Shown: piece by piece, positions 12,728 through 24,487 of the stretch
Position numbering within the stretch: position 1 is the first letter of the stretch
How the letters are laid out: each line of letters begins with the position of its first letter
Position numbers and translations under genes: made by a program
Assembly: GCA_015832175.1 (NCBI GenBank)
Contig: WJXW01000005.1
Coordinates: 744,001 to 808,000 of the forward strand
Reading direction: 5' to 3'
Source of the DNA: Paraphaeosphaeria minitans
Taxonomy: Eukaryota; Ascomycota; Dothideomycetes; Pleosporales; Didymosphaeriaceae
Length of the DNA: 64,000 nucleotides
The notes under the pieces: generated by a model
Databases searched by the model: none
What the model was told of the DNA's origin: nothing
The model's input: the letters and a program-made list of their open reading frames with translations, nothing else

Positions 12728-13177
12728 TTACTGTCGGCAGAACAAGACTCGAACAGGTTTCGTGAGGGACTTGTTGTCTGGAGCGAAACCGTGGAATAGC
12801 GTGCCGTTGATGTCGACATGCTCTACATGTTTCAGAAGCTCAAACGAACGGTACAGGTCTCGGCTGGATTGCAAGCTGTGGTTTGCTCCAATCGTCCACT
12901 TCAAGACGCGTACGTGATTTGCGCTCTCGACATCGCGCAGCAGGCCCTGGATTGCTGCCTTTTTCTTCCGCATCCACTTGGCATAGGAAACGTGAGCGAG
13001 GGATGCTGGGGGAGGGAAAGCGGTGGGATGGTCGCTGAGTTCGAGACGCCTGTAGAGGAGCGGAAGCATGAGACCTCGCATGTCTTTGCAGGTCTGGACT
13101 CGTGCCACACAATCGCGGGTTCTGCAGAGAATAAACAGGCGAGTGATCAAATTGTCGCGTGGTAGCTCGTGCAGCAT
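12728..13177 (-). pseudogene. F-box-like protein, short or truncated
   Basis: A 149-codon frame begins MLHELPRDNLITRLF and continues with DCVARVQTCKDMRGLMLPLLYRRLEL. This is the pattern of fungal F-box proteins (LP-x-DIL start, then the LYRRLEL segment before leucine-rich repeats). Full proteins of this kind are 400-600 aa; here the frame stops soon after and no convincing continuation is seen downstream. The same frame is open for about 16 codons upstream of this ATG before a TGA. I therefore treat it as a remnant, though a short functional gene cannot be excluded. Confidence 0.4.
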
Positions 13178-13451
13178 CTTGATTGCGGTGAAATGTACTT
13201 TCGCAAGAGCCCTGGAAAAGCAGACGTCTCACCTCGACACCATGTCCCTCATGTTGCTGCTCTCTAACATAAACGACCCAGCCGACCCAAGTTTAAAATT
13301 AGCCTCGCAAAAGATTCTCCAGCCTCGCGTGGCCTAGGTATCCGCTTAAGAACACACGCCGTTTTCCCTGCAAGCCCGTCAAGAAAAAAAATTCAACACC
13401 CACTCAGATTAACCTGCCATGTCCATCTTGCACCGCAATTTCTCACACACC

Positions 13452-13931
13452 CTACGCTAGCTTTCCTTCCACGCTCCCAAACCTCCGCCTCTCCAACCAC
13501 CACGCGCACCACGCAACAATCAACAGCCCACCGAACCCCCTCAATTGCGGCGCATCAGTCCCAAACTCCGGATCCATCCACAGCGCGCCCGGGTACAGTA
13601 TTCCACTCAGAGCGGGCACATAGTACAGATGCACCAGCACCAACACGAAGTTCAGATAGATCTTCTTCACGCTCGGGGCCTGAGCGGTGTGCGTGTAGTA
13701 AAAAACCAGCAGCCCGATGAAGAGGCCCGTGGACATGGTTTGTCCGTTGTGGAAGCGCGCGTGGGGCGGCCAGTTGGGGTTCTTGACGTGGGTTTCGCTG
13801 GCAGAGTTAGTGGGCTTAGAGAGGAGGGATGGCGACAGGGATGATGCGCACTTCCAGTCTGCGACGTAGGGACCGATCATTGTGAAGAGTGCGATGAGGC
13901 TGAATAACACGCTGCCGGCTGAGAGAGTCAT
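13452..13931 (-). CDS. Small integral membrane protein, DUF6640-like
   Basis: A single-exon gene of 159 aa. It starts MTLSAGSVLFSLIALF, giving a first membrane segment at about residues 5-25. A polar stretch with NPNWPPHARFHNGQTMS follows, then three more hydrophobic segments at about 68-83, 88-112 and 130-147. The HARFHNGQ motif and four-helix layout match the uncharacterised fungal DUF6640 family as I remember it. No enzymatic role can be inferred. It ends next to the F-box remnant and is transcribed towards it. Confidence 0.65.
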   Translation of the reverse strand: MTLSAGSVLFSLIALFTMIGPYVADWKCASSLSPSLLSKPTNSASETHVKNPNWPPHARFHNGQTMSTGLFIGLLVFYYTHTAQAPSVKKIYLNFVLVLVHLYYVPALSGILYPGALWMDPEFGTDAPQLRGFGGLLIVAWCAWWLERRRFGSVEGKLA

Positions 13932-14510
13932 GATAGATCGAGGGCTGCTTGTGTGAGTGGGGCTTTGTGGTGATTGCTGAGATCAGAGAGTGGCGCTGAT
14001 TTTTTTTTTTTCAGTACAATGGCATATTCGCGTCGGTGACTTTAGAGAGAGTTGAGTGTTCGTGCTGTGTTGTTGATAATCGGTCCAAGTGTTACAAGAA
14101 TGACGTATGGCAAAAACTACTTGTGGTTAGCATCCGAAACGTGGCCTCTGAGCGGAAGTGTGCGAGGATGAATCCAGAATGCGCATTAACTGCAAGCTAC
14201 AGTGGATGTCCACCTATACGAGGAAGGCATCTATGTACGCCAATCTTTGGATCTCAGGGACTTCGTTTCCCGACACAGACAAAAACAAGCCAGCCAAGAT
14301 CATGCCCCCTCCCCAAAACCCACAGCCCAGCAACGCCGAACAGGATGCAACGAACCGTAAGAAACACTGGTATATAGGCCTCATGTACCTAGCTCTCGCC
14401 TGTATCAGTGAGAAACCCATCCATTTTCATATCCTCCATATCAATGGGTGACAAACTCGACTCCAGCTCGGGAAGGCACAAATCCGTGCGACGATGGCAT
14501 GTAGGGCGCG
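13932..14510. other. Intergenic spacer
   Basis: No gene is supported. One GTGGGG lies at about 13958-13963, just upstream of the membrane-protein gene, but without the ATG prefix seen in the cluster sites further right. Confidence 0.5.
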
Positions 14511-16703
14511 TTACTCAGACGACTTAAACGATTCAGACAACTCTGACGAATTTGAGGAGCCGGAAGACTCCAGCGCAAGCGGCTTATCCAACGACAAGCC
14601 AGTCAGCTTTTGCAACGCTGTGTCGAAAGCTTTGCTGGCTACGCCCAAGAGCTTGTTGGAGTAACGTGCAATCGGCTGTGCGACGACCCAAAACATAGCT
14701 TCCGGAATCATACCGAGAGCCCTCACGAAAGCAGGGTCCTCTGCATAAGATACGACTTCCTTCTCATGCGCGTGACCGGTCATATTATGGCCATATCCGC
14801 CGTCCTCGCCACAACTCGCAGATCCAGTTTTGATGGCCCCCTTATTGTCTTCGAGATTCACACCGCTGTCTGGGTCAGAGTACAACGACTCTGTCTCGGA
14901 CGATTCGCTATAGATGAATTCGCTGGGGCTATCAAGGAACTCCTTCAAAAGTATATTAGCAATGCAGCCACATCATAGGCTTGGAAGCGCACCTCAACCA
15001 GACGATCAATGTCATCCTTGCTAGCATCCAGAGCCTCACCGCGCTCGCGCAAGAAGGATGCAATCAGCTCGATAGAGGCTCTACTGCGGAATCGCAGTTG
15101 AAAGGCGTCATCGAAGTGTCCAGGTATGTCGACGAGGTACATGGGGCCAGTCTCGTTAGCATGTCCTTCGATGACCTTGTCTTCCAAGCTAATTGAAGCA
15201 GATACTTGGTCGTCGTTCTTATTGCCCCAAGGAATCGCGCGTGACTTGGGCATGATGCTGATCATTCGGGACCCATCGATTCCTGTTTTTGGTTCTTCTT
15301 CGACACGAGTAACTGTGTTGCGCGCTGGAGTGCCTGTGATCAAGTCCCCAGCGTTTTGCCCATCCATAACCGAATCTAGAGGCGCGAAGTCAAGATCTCT
15401 ATATTCATCCCACAGCGCCTTGTCGTCCTCGATGCCCTCCTGCTGTGCATCCTTCGCAAGCTCGGCAATCTCATCTGGCAGCAAAGTCTTGCGACGGGAC
15501 TTCGAGGGCGTGTTCTCTTTGTTTTTGAACTGTTTGAAGTACTTCAGTGTCTTGACGAAAGGCGTGTCCTGAACGGATGTGCTGGGCGCAAACTGCACGT
15601 GCGGCTGGGCGACATCGCGAATCGAGCTGGGGGTGGAAAGTTGTGACATGATCTGGCCTGTAGGGGAGGATGCGCGGCTAAGTGGGGTAACCTGTTCAGA
15701 TCGTTGGTTGCTATGCTCCGATGAGCCTGGTGTTACTTACACGATCCAGCGCAGTTTCCACAGTGAGATCCATCTCATCCGAGTTGATAGAAGTGATTAC
15801 ACCAACGCGCGGAGCCACCAGGTCGTCTCCTCCGTCAATTGGAGGCTCCATCTCATCTTCCGCGTCGTCGACAGGCAAACTCATGTTCGTACCATCGTTT
15901 CCATCACCGTAAGGAAACCGACTCTTTGCATCATCAGCCTCGATGGATTCATCACTGTCAGCATGCTCGACGGCATCCCAGTCTGAATTACGCCCACGGA
16001 AAGAGTCCGAGCCATCGTCATGAAGCTTCTCGGCATTTTCTGATGCTGTGATGTCCAGCGGATCGTCAGTCGAATCGGCATGCGAGTGACGAGGCCGAGA
16101 GAAAGTTGGTGTTGCCGGTGAGACCCCAGGGCTGGAGACAGCTGATGAATCCGCAGAAGAGTAGTGCGGTTCAAGCGACAGCCGCCGCGTGGAAGAGCTG
16201 ACGACCTGACTGCCTGACGCTGGCGAGGTACGAAGGCACACTGCGGGTGATGGAGAAGCATCGCCGATGTCTGCATGGACGGCATGGCTTGGGCTTTGTA
16301 TCTGAATGCATCCGTCCGACGAGGTGGACGAGTATACGACGTTTGTAGAGCGAATCTCGTTCTGGCTGGAAGATCCCGGAGGAGGGGACGAACATGCTGC
16401 TCCAACTTGCGCCAGTTCCGCGGACTGATTCATCGCGAAACTGTTTCCATCGGCAGCCTGGACAGTTAGCGCGCGCAACTCGGGCTCTCGAACGCTGGTG
16501 TCCATGTTTGGTGAATGTTGTGTTTTGAGTTTAGCTGTTATCTCGCCCTGGTGTTGTTTGGTGGTGAGCTGCGGGCTTGCTGCAGACCTATCCTTTCCGG
16601 ATGCCATAGCCGCAACAGGTGGAGGTGCGGGTGGCAGAGAAGGTGTACGTAGAGTAGTTTTGACACTTGTAAGGCGGAGTGCAGCAGGTAGGCTTCGATT
16701 CAT
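14511..16703 (-). CDS. Hypothetical 685-aa low-complexity protein
   Basis: The model joins 14511-14942, 14993-15657 and 15743-16703 (complement), with introns of 50 and 85 bp. All joins keep frame and give 686 codons. The first half is Ser/Pro/Asp-rich and probably disordered. It contains SDEMDLT near residue 310, which resembles the MELT motif of kinetochore scaffolds, but only once. The second half has a basic patch (KENTPSKSRRKTLL), a more ordered stretch with IELIASFLRERGEALD, and a hydrophobic segment near the C-terminus (MIPEAMFWVVAQ). I do not recognise the family. The first intron uses GTGTAAGT; the alternative GTAAGT two bases on would break the frame. Confidence 0.6.
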
Positions 16704-16900
16704 GAGATTGTAGACCGCGCGTTATGAAGGGCCGTGCCTCTGTGTTTGCCGAAGGCGCGTTATGTAAACAGAAGGCACGGGTTGAGCGCAAACGTGAATC
16801 AACACGATGGCCTGTGACATCATCTGACCTTTGGAAAAATGAAATTACCAAGATACACTTTCTGTAGCAACTCCTATAGCAGACAAATAGAGTACCGACT

Positions 16901-18577
16901 CTACGCCTCAATGCCGTCTTCCCCTACCTTTACTCCCCTTAGCACATATCCATCTCGCTTTGCCTCCATGACTTCCCTCTCAATTGTCTGTCTCACCTGC
17001 TCACTCCTAACAACCCACCTCGCACGGAATGGCTTCGGAATTGTATTCGCACCCGGCTCAAACGCATCGTCACTGAGATCAACCTGCATATCATTGCCTG
17101 CCTCATCAACCGGCGGTCTGATATCAAACGCCCACAACAGCTTTGCCAAAACGATGAACATACTGTTCTCCGCGAGATGCAAACCGGAACATATCCGCCG
17201 TCCAGCGCCAAAGTTCCAGTGATCGCGCGAGGACGCTGAGCCGCCAGCATAGAAGCCTGCTTTCTCGGGAAAGGCGAGATAGCGGTCGGGATTGAAACGC
17301 GTCGGGTCTGGGAAAAGCCCGGGGTCGTAGTGAATGGGGTATTGTTGCAGTGCGACTATCGAGTTTGCAGGGATATATGTGTTCTTGTAGACGATGGGAG
17401 CAGTCGTGTAGTGAGGCGACCCAATGGTTGTGACGGGCCGGATGCGCATTGTCTCTTTGACGATGGCGCGGATGTACGGTAGGTTCTCTTCGTCCTCGAA
17501 GGTGGGCGATCGTGAGGATCCGACCACTCTGTCGAGCTCCTCGAAAGCCTTCTGACGAACCTCGGGATAGGCGGACAGGTACAGTACGGCACCGTTAGTG
17601 GCTGCGCTGGTGGTTTCGCTTCCAGCTTCGATCAGAGAGCCTGCTAGAAATGCTGCTTGGAGTTCGCTGATTCCCTGTTCCTCGTACTTACTTTCGATGA
17701 GCTGTTTTACAAAGCATTCGGGCGCTTGCTTGGTCTCAATTTGTGTCTTGAGAGAAGAAAACAGGGACATCCAGAGTTTGGCTTGACGATCGAAGTACGG
17801 TTTGAGGGGTTTGCGCCACCATTGGAGTCGTAGAGGTAGACGACCTAGGAAGGGAAGGGTATCCGCGAGATATGCGCCTGGAGTGGCAATGGTGGAGAAG
17901 TCGTTCATGATTCCATATATCTCCTTTACTTCATCGCAGTCCTGTGCACGTATTAGACCTTACGCTAAGTCACGAACGAAAGCGAGACTGACCCAATCAC
18001 TGACTCTCTTCCCGTAAGTACTCGTCATGATAACACTAACAGTGTATCTCCTTATAGCCCTGTAGCCAACCTCACTCCCTTTCCCGCCGGCGTGGCCTCC
18101 CTTTAACACCTCCTCCATCAACATCCTCGCCTCCCACTCCTGACTCGGTTGAAACGTCTTGCTCACACCAGGCGTCAAAAGCTTATGACTGATCGCCCTC
18201 AACTTCCTCCACTCTGGGCCATACTCCAAAAACAAGAATCTTAAACCCCCACTCAAAGCATCGTTAGCGACCGGCATCGGGGCCCTCGAACTCGAGTCCC
18301 TGCTTTGACGATCCATGACTTCCTTCACGGCGCCGGGAGAGCATAACATATACCAGTCATTCCATCCGAGCCGGATCTTGAAGATCTCACCATGTGTCCG
18401 CGCCCAAGAGGTGATTTGGCGGTGCGGTTGCGCACCAAGTTGGTGGGCATTGCCGATCAAAGGAAGCCCTTTGGGACTGGGGGCGGGAGAGAGGCCTTTG
18501 GGTATGAGTGTGCGTGTGCACTTGTAGTAGAGAATCGATGCTGCTATGAGCAATGCAGCGACGATTGCTATGAACAT
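16901..18577 (-). CDS. Cytochrome P450 monooxygenase
   Basis: Two exons, 16901-17941 and 17993-18577 (complement, 51-bp intron), encode 541 aa. Residues 3-20 form an N-terminal membrane anchor, followed by the proline-rich hinge PSPKGLPLIGN. The I-helix motif AGSETT is at 301-306, ExxR (ETMR) at 358-361, and the haem loop FGAGRRICSG at 439-448 with the Cys ligand at 446. All catalytic motifs are intact and the length is normal. It should be an ER-bound monooxygenase. The sequence resembles fungal enzymes annotated as O-methylsterigmatocystin oxidoreductase-like, a label that says little about substrate. An ATGTGGGG site lies 147 bp upstream of the start, so I count it as the left end of the catabolic cluster. 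Confidence 0.92.
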
Positions 18578-18723
18578 AGATGATTCTGGCAGGGTACGCT
18601 TTAGACAGGAAGAGATATAGATGGGAAAGCCAGGCTTGTGAAAACGAGTCTCGTTTGACTAGAATTTGTATAAATGGCGATGTGCGACGCGGTGGTATTT
18701 CAAAAGCTGTTTGGGGGTAGGTA

Positions 18724-18731
18724 CCCCACAT
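18724..18731 (-). promoter_or_regulatory. ATGTGGGG motif, P450 promoter
   Basis: The plus strand reads CCCCACAT 147 bp upstream of the P450 start codon. A bare CCCCAC also occurs at 19045-19050 in the same spacer, nearer the 3' end of the regulator gene. Confidence 0.55.
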
Positions 18732-19100
18732 ATTACTGGGGTAAAAACGCACGTGTGTAGGAATGTGGAGCGCATTGGTATAAGCGGTTGGAGTCAAATT
18801 AGTTGAAATCAGTTCTCAATTGCTCACGATGACCAGACTCGTATTCATAGAATAGCGATGTTACTGCGCAGTGTTGAAGCATAACCGTAGCACTCAGAAC
18901 TGAGAAAATGACTATCCACCCAAAAGCTTGAAGCTCTACTTTTCCCCAAAATCGCATTGACCAAAGTCGTCCCAAAGTATATGCAAACACCTAGATATGC
19001 AGCCGTAACCTTATAGTTGATACAGATCGTACATTTATCCCCTTCCCCACCTGTCCCTAAGCTCTGTAATTGACAAGCACAAGGAAGAGGACGGCAACCG

Positions 19101-22100
19101 TCATGCTTCATCACTATCCGCATCCATTTCTGTTAGATCATCGCTCATAATGTGGAGAATTTGTGAGAAAGTCCTGCTCTTCCAACGGCCAACACCGTCC
19201 ATCAAGTCGGCGCAGTGTAGAAGTGTGCGCCGTGCCGCAAGATATCCTCCGTCAAGTGCGATACCAGTGATACTGAAAGGACCTCCATTCCGGATGAAAT
19301 TGGTAACCGAGGCATCGCCAAAACCAAGAGATGCCCCTGGAGAATGTGAGGAATCGATGAGGCCGACCTGGCCGACATGAGTCCAATCGACAATGTCAAG
19401 CAGCTCGATACAATTGTCGTTGATACCACAAGGGGTCGTAGGAGGAAGGGTGAAGATGTAAAGACCAAGGACAAGCGCGGCCTGGAATAGAGCGACAACA
19501 CTATGCGGGTTGACAATGTCGGACACTTTGCGGTCGAAAAGGAGCTTGAAGATGTGGGCGGCATGTAGCACTGATCTCCGTGCCGACTGCGTTTGAGACC
19601 ACGAAGAGATATCTTCCAAAGCAGCAACCGCGGGTCCCGAGCCGGCGCGTCCGGCAGCAAGCTCAAAGTAGCGGATGTTGGCACCTAACATCATGCATGT
19701 AGAGTGCCAAAGAACTGCGGAGTTGAGATCCGCTGTGCGTAACGCATCAATGGAAGATGACGAGAAGTTGACGAGAAGTGGGATTAGTTCGCGACTCCTA
19801 GTATCTTCCGAGTATATCCGCCATGGCTCGAGGTGCTTGTGGGGCCCGTTGATGTTCGCGAGCCGATCGTTGGCTTCGTAGACTCGCAAGAGGAAGAGCG
19901 TCAAGAGGCTGCGCAAAGTACCGGAATCCAGCTTCAACCCAGGTGTGGGCAAATACGAAGGCGTGATTCTATTCGAATTAATTCGGGCTCCGCGCTGTAC
20001 TAAATTGAACCATTTGGTGGGGGAGTTCGCGTGATACAAATTATATTCCGATGGGGGCAGAATTTGGACGGATTCTGGTCGTATCATGGGTGAAGTTGAT
20101 AGGTACGCTGCATACCAGCAATCTGCCTCCACTAGGCCGAATATGATACTGACCACATGAGCGGAAATTCAATACAGATCTGTTTAAACTTACCGTTTCG
20201 CGCATTCCACCCGACACCAAGCCTTCCACCGGGCGTCAATATCCAGTATATCTTCCAAAAATGAATCCGGCGGTGCACTCTCGTTCGTAGAGAAGAGTCC
20301 GTGTTTCTGGGCGGCCTGATGCTGTCAGCCCGAAGTGCAGGCGATTCGGTAGTATGCACCACTTACAGTTATCAAGTCACTGTAAAGCTTCTCAGCTTGG
20401 GCTATTCGGCTCTTACGCTGCTCTCGCTTAGCGATCGATTCACCTTTTGCCACGTTCCTGCTTACGCCAGTTATAGAGGCCAGGTTTAGTGCCAGCAAGC
20501 CAGTCGCGAGAATTCGCATCTGTTTCTGTGGTGTGTGATTACTTGTCGATATAGATTGCAACTCTACAGAAACCATCTGTAGAACCACCTATATATCTAG
20601 ATCAGCATACATTCTTGTGTTCTCACGTGTTTACAAACTTACAGGAAAAGTTCGCGATACAAATCTTCCAGCTCCGGCGGTTCCAAGAATGCTCAAACCT
20701 ATGAGACACATTGAGAGTAGCAACGATTTCGGAGCATTCTTGGCTGAGAAAGTAGGTATATGAATGATGGGTAAAGTCGGATGGAAATAATACAGATACA
20801 TCTCTAAGGCGATATCGAGGATTTCGGCGGGCGGGAATCGGATGTTTTCGATGCCTGGGCTAGCTCCCGCTTCGCCATTTGATGATGCGGTGTCGCCATA
20901 CGATTCTGATCGAAGACTGCCAGCTTGTGGCGCATTGTTGAGAGCGCCCTGTAGTAAATCCCTGCATTCCTCGTCAAGTCCCCATCTTGAATTCCTTCTT
21001 TCACGCTCGCTGATGGGGGTTTCGATGACACCAGAAGAGATTTCGGAGAGTATGTTCGAGCAATCGCACGATACTAAGCTTTGCCACAGGGTTGGCATTA
21101 GACGTGACGGTGTTCGAGACTTCGATGGCCAACAGCTTTCAACCCTTGCAAACCGCTCCTTCGGTATTCTACTGGCAATTGAGACACTGCTACCCGATGG
21201 ACTGGCGCGATTGTCTCCGCCGTTGCGAAAGATGTCGTTATCAAAGTGGCTATCAAGAGCCATATGATGCGAGCCGCCCGAGGCCAAGATGTCGTTTTCC
21301 AGAGGAAAAAGCCAGGTTTGCAAAGCATCGGCTGGTGTTCGGTTCGGAAGTGGATGGTTGCTCTGAACTAGCTCGAACGCCCACTGGTCGAGACTAGAGA
21401 CATGGCCCTGGGGGGAAAATGAAAGCATATCCATCGCTGGGTCAATGGGTGGAGGCATGTTATCTGGATGACGCGTCAAGAATCGTTCATGGTCAGTTGG
21501 CAAATTGATCGGAGATGGTGACCTCCAAGGGACGTCGGCTGGTGTTTCAAGATGCTGCGCCGCGTTGAGGAGCGCTTCTAACCGACTCTCGCCTGGAGAT
21601 GTCTGCTGTTGTACGGACGAGTGCCGCACGTGTAACGTTGGCGACTGCTGGGAGTTTTGAAGTCCCTCTCCGGAATGGGGTGGCTGTTGCGAGCTCTTTC
21701 GTCTTGATAATGGGGATAAGCTAGGATCTTGTGGGAGTTGGTTCGTCCGCTCCGATGTTGGCCCTATTTCGTTCTGCTGCCTATCGCCGGACGCAATGCC
21801 TAGTTGTTGCTGCTGATGATGGTTCTGTTGGGAGTTGTTCAACCTGTTCAAAGCATTCTGTGCATGGCCTTTGCAGTGGCGAAACAAGACGTCGCTGTTC
21901 ATTGTTGGTTCTGCTCCGCGGCACTTCTCAATGGACCTCACCTGCGCGAAAAATGCTTCTTGCACGTCGGGCACTCGTAGGGGCGCTCTCTCGTATCTAT
22001 GTATACGATCAGTCGTGATAAAAGCATCTCCTCGGTGTCAATTGGCGCCTACGCGATCGCTCGTGGCGTTTGACGTGCTCAAGCTTTGTGAACTTGCGGT

Positions 22101-22128
22101 CGCACAGGCTGCATTGTTTCAAGGCCAT
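19101..22128 (-). CDS. C2H2 zinc-finger / Fungal_trans transcription factor, likely cluster regulator
   Basis: Six exons (complement): 19101-20148, 20194-20306, 20367-20588, 20643-21894, 21942-21996 and 22053-22128, giving 921 aa. Two canonical C2H2 fingers open the protein: C6/C9/H22/H26 with helix KLEHVKR, and C34/C37/H50/H54 with helix RSDVLFR, linked by TRERPYE. A Gln/Asn/His-rich stretch follows, then a region of Fungal_trans type (FHPTLPIIHIPTF near residue 430, then RILATGLLALNLASITG). By the usual contact code the second finger should prefer GTG and the first GGG, so the predicted site is 5'-GTGGGG. That is the core of the motif repeated in the cluster promoters, including the TF's own upstream region. 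I start at MALKQ because the upstream in-frame Met at 22290 adds only low-complexity sequence. Confidence 0.88.
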
Positions 22129-23150
22129 AGGGGTAAAGCGGTCAGTCCGCGGGGGAGCAGCGATGCCCGCAGCGGTTCTGTGTCGTCGGGAAAGGGTCCT
22201 GAAGAGTGAATAGACGAGCGAAGTGCCGGGCGACACGTCTGGAGCCACGGCGTGGTTGGCGATCTGAATTGCGGGGAAGTTGCGACCCATGACTCGCGTG
22301 GATCCAATATAAGCACGGGATGCACCCTCCCGCCGTATTCATCCTTCATCTACCTACTGCTGCATGGTGTCTGCAGTCTCATCGTTTCATTTGGATCGCC
22401 TGTCGGCGTTCAAGCTGAAAGTGGGAGCTGCATTCAGATGCACATCTAAGGTTGGCTTCCCGGTCCGCCAGCTTCCTACCGCGCGTCAAATCTGTCCACG
22501 GTAGAAACTTCCGTAGACGCCGGTCTCAGCCTTCTATCTACTTTGTTCTCTTCTGGAAAAACTCAGAAGCAGCCGGCCATAGCCACGCAGCTGAAGGGCT
22601 GGTGTCCGTTGCCCATTACTCCGGACAAGTGGTAGGTACAACAATGCATGTGGGGACCCTGGCAAGGCATGCGCTAGTGGGGCATACAGCTTCGCTGAGC
22701 AGCTCCTTCGAGAAGCATTTCACGAAAAGAGAAGCAAAGGATCTACTGCATGTGATTGATGGATCTTCATCGACAATCAACTTGCCATATAATGTTTCAT
22801 GCATACTTACAATTCTAGATCTGGGTCGTATCGCCCGTCGATCAAGCTTCACGCATATATTGAGTAGGAGTACTAACCGTGTCAATAGCCCTTGGTCCTC
22901 AGGATATCTCCCGGGCCTTCGGACGATAGATTAGTCACTGCATATAGGGGCCGGTCACACTTCTGTCTTGGTTTACCCGGTTCTCAACAAGCGTTGTGTA
23001 CGGGTCCGACTCCTCGTGCACCCACAGAAGATTTCAAAATATGATCACGTCATAGTGATAAGGATTGGATTCCAAATTCGGGCGTAAAATCTTTACTTGG
23101 GAAGATACCGAGAGAACACTTTCATGGTTATGTGGTCGAATTGCACATGT
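22129..23150. other. 1-kb spacer upstream of the regulator
   Basis: No gene is supported here. It separates the 5' end of the regulator from the 3' end of the dead carrier gene. It carries ATGTGGGG at 22648-22655 and a bare GTGGGG at 22677-22682, about 520-555 bp from the regulator's start codon. Confidence 0.6.
22648..22682 (+). promoter_or_regulatory. ATGTGGGG plus GTGGGG, regulator upstream region
   Basis: ATGTGGGG at 22648-22655 and GTGGGG at 22677-22682, about 27 bp apart. If the regulator binds this motif, the pair would allow autoregulation. Confidence 0.45.
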
Positions 23151-24247
23151 CTACACAACTTTCTGAAACATGTCTATCACCGCGGAGTAGACGACCAGTA
23201 ATACACCACCACCAGGTCCAAACCTCAATATCTTGGCTATATATCCTTTGTATAACGCCCGCAGTCCTTCTTCTCTTGCTATCACGCCCAAGCTGGGCCA
23301 CGCCCATTCGTATTTGCCTCTTACGCCTTCGACCTTTGCAACACTCTGTATCCGGCTCTTGACCACATCAAGCGGCGTATTGAATGTGGTACCCACAATA
23401 CCTCCAGCAAAGCCGGCCGCTAGGTCATTAACGGTCTTTTGTGCTTTCGGGTTCGCCGAACTTGATGGATCAGGCAACTGAGCTCGCACCTGAAAGATGC
23501 ATCCAAATTATCCAGCGTTCCAGACAATGTGTCGCCAAAGTGTAGCCTCGAAGCCATTGTATAACGCCAGGACTCCTTCCTGCCGCACCACCTTGCTGAA
23601 ACAGTCGACGAGACCGTTGTATCGCGAAGCAGATTTTTTGTCTTGGAGACGAATTTTGAGCAGCTCGAAGGGCACAACTACGAGGCTTTCAACTGCACCA
23701 GCGCTTGCCCCTGTTAGCACCGCGAGGGGCTGCGTAAGGGCAGGTACGTGAAAAAGTCGCTGGTAGAAGGGACCGAAGGTGTCGTTCGAAGAGAATTTAA
23801 TCGCCCTACTATTATGTTAGTGAAGAGTCAGTCTGGATTGCTTTTGAAGCAGTCACCTCTTAGGTACCTCCATCAATATTGGCGCTGTGATCCCACGATA
23901 GTCTCGACGCGCCCTCATTCCCGACGATCTTCTTGAAACAATCAAGCACGCCGGTATAGCCTTTGTCCGTCCTTCGCAACGCCATGCTGCAGCTGTATCC
24001 TCGTTTTGACCACATCAAGCGGGTACCTTCCTGCACTCTTAGTTTCGAAATATTACATATGACGATGGACTCTCACATCACCAGAATCTAGACGATATAA
24101 GTTACATGCCTGCCAAATGGTCAAAAAACTCACCTCAGAGATGCCTGCAACGGCTCCAGCAGCGAATTGGTACCGGAAGGGCAACACATTCTTTTTGTCT
24201 GGCTTTGCCTTTTCATTCTGCACCGTCTTGGAAGTCATATCACCCAT
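23151..24247 (-). pseudogene. Dead mitochondrial 2-oxodicarboxylate carrier (ODC-type)
   Basis: The reading is clear but broken. It starts MGDMTSKT, then LPFRYQFAAGAVAGISE; after an intron comes the carrier signature PLDVVKTR, then YTGVLDCFKKIVGNEG, GITAPILMEVPK, a second intron, VLTGASAGAVESLVVVPFE, and finally NTPLDVVKSRIQ and GPGGGVLLVV. Three lesions are visible. There is a frame shift after GVAKDGQ (near 23,965), a second one equivalent to a 2-base loss where RLYRG is expected (near 23,900), and a TAA at 23508-23510 replacing the Tyr after WNAG. The family is the SLC25 2-oxoadipate/2-oxoglutarate carrier. Its promoter still holds two copies of the cluster motif. Assembly errors could mimic one lesion but hardly three. 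Confidence 0.75.
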
Positions 24248-24461
24248 AGAAAAGTAATGTTGCAGCGCAACCTCTGAGGTCCACATGAGGGTCCTCCAGA
24301 GCTTCCACGATGTCACGCATAACGAACTGCACTGCACTGTCCCCACCCTCTGCCTAGCAAGGTCGCAAAGGGCTTTCTACTCGTATGCGCGTCCATATTG
24401 TGTACCCTTCCAACCGGTAGCTGTGATAGTGGTGTTGCTACAGGGTTCCTAACTTGGGGAA

Positions 24462-24487
24462 GATGTGGGGCGGCGGATGTGGGGCTA
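24462..24487 (+). promoter_or_regulatory. Tandem GATGTGGGGC sites upstream of the carrier pseudogene
   Basis: GATGTGGGGCGG at 24462-24473 and GATGTGGGGCTA at 24476-24487 form a direct repeat with 14-bp periodicity, about 215-240 bp upstream of the pseudogene start. The rest of the 24248-24779 spacer holds no gene that I can support. Confidence 0.6.
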
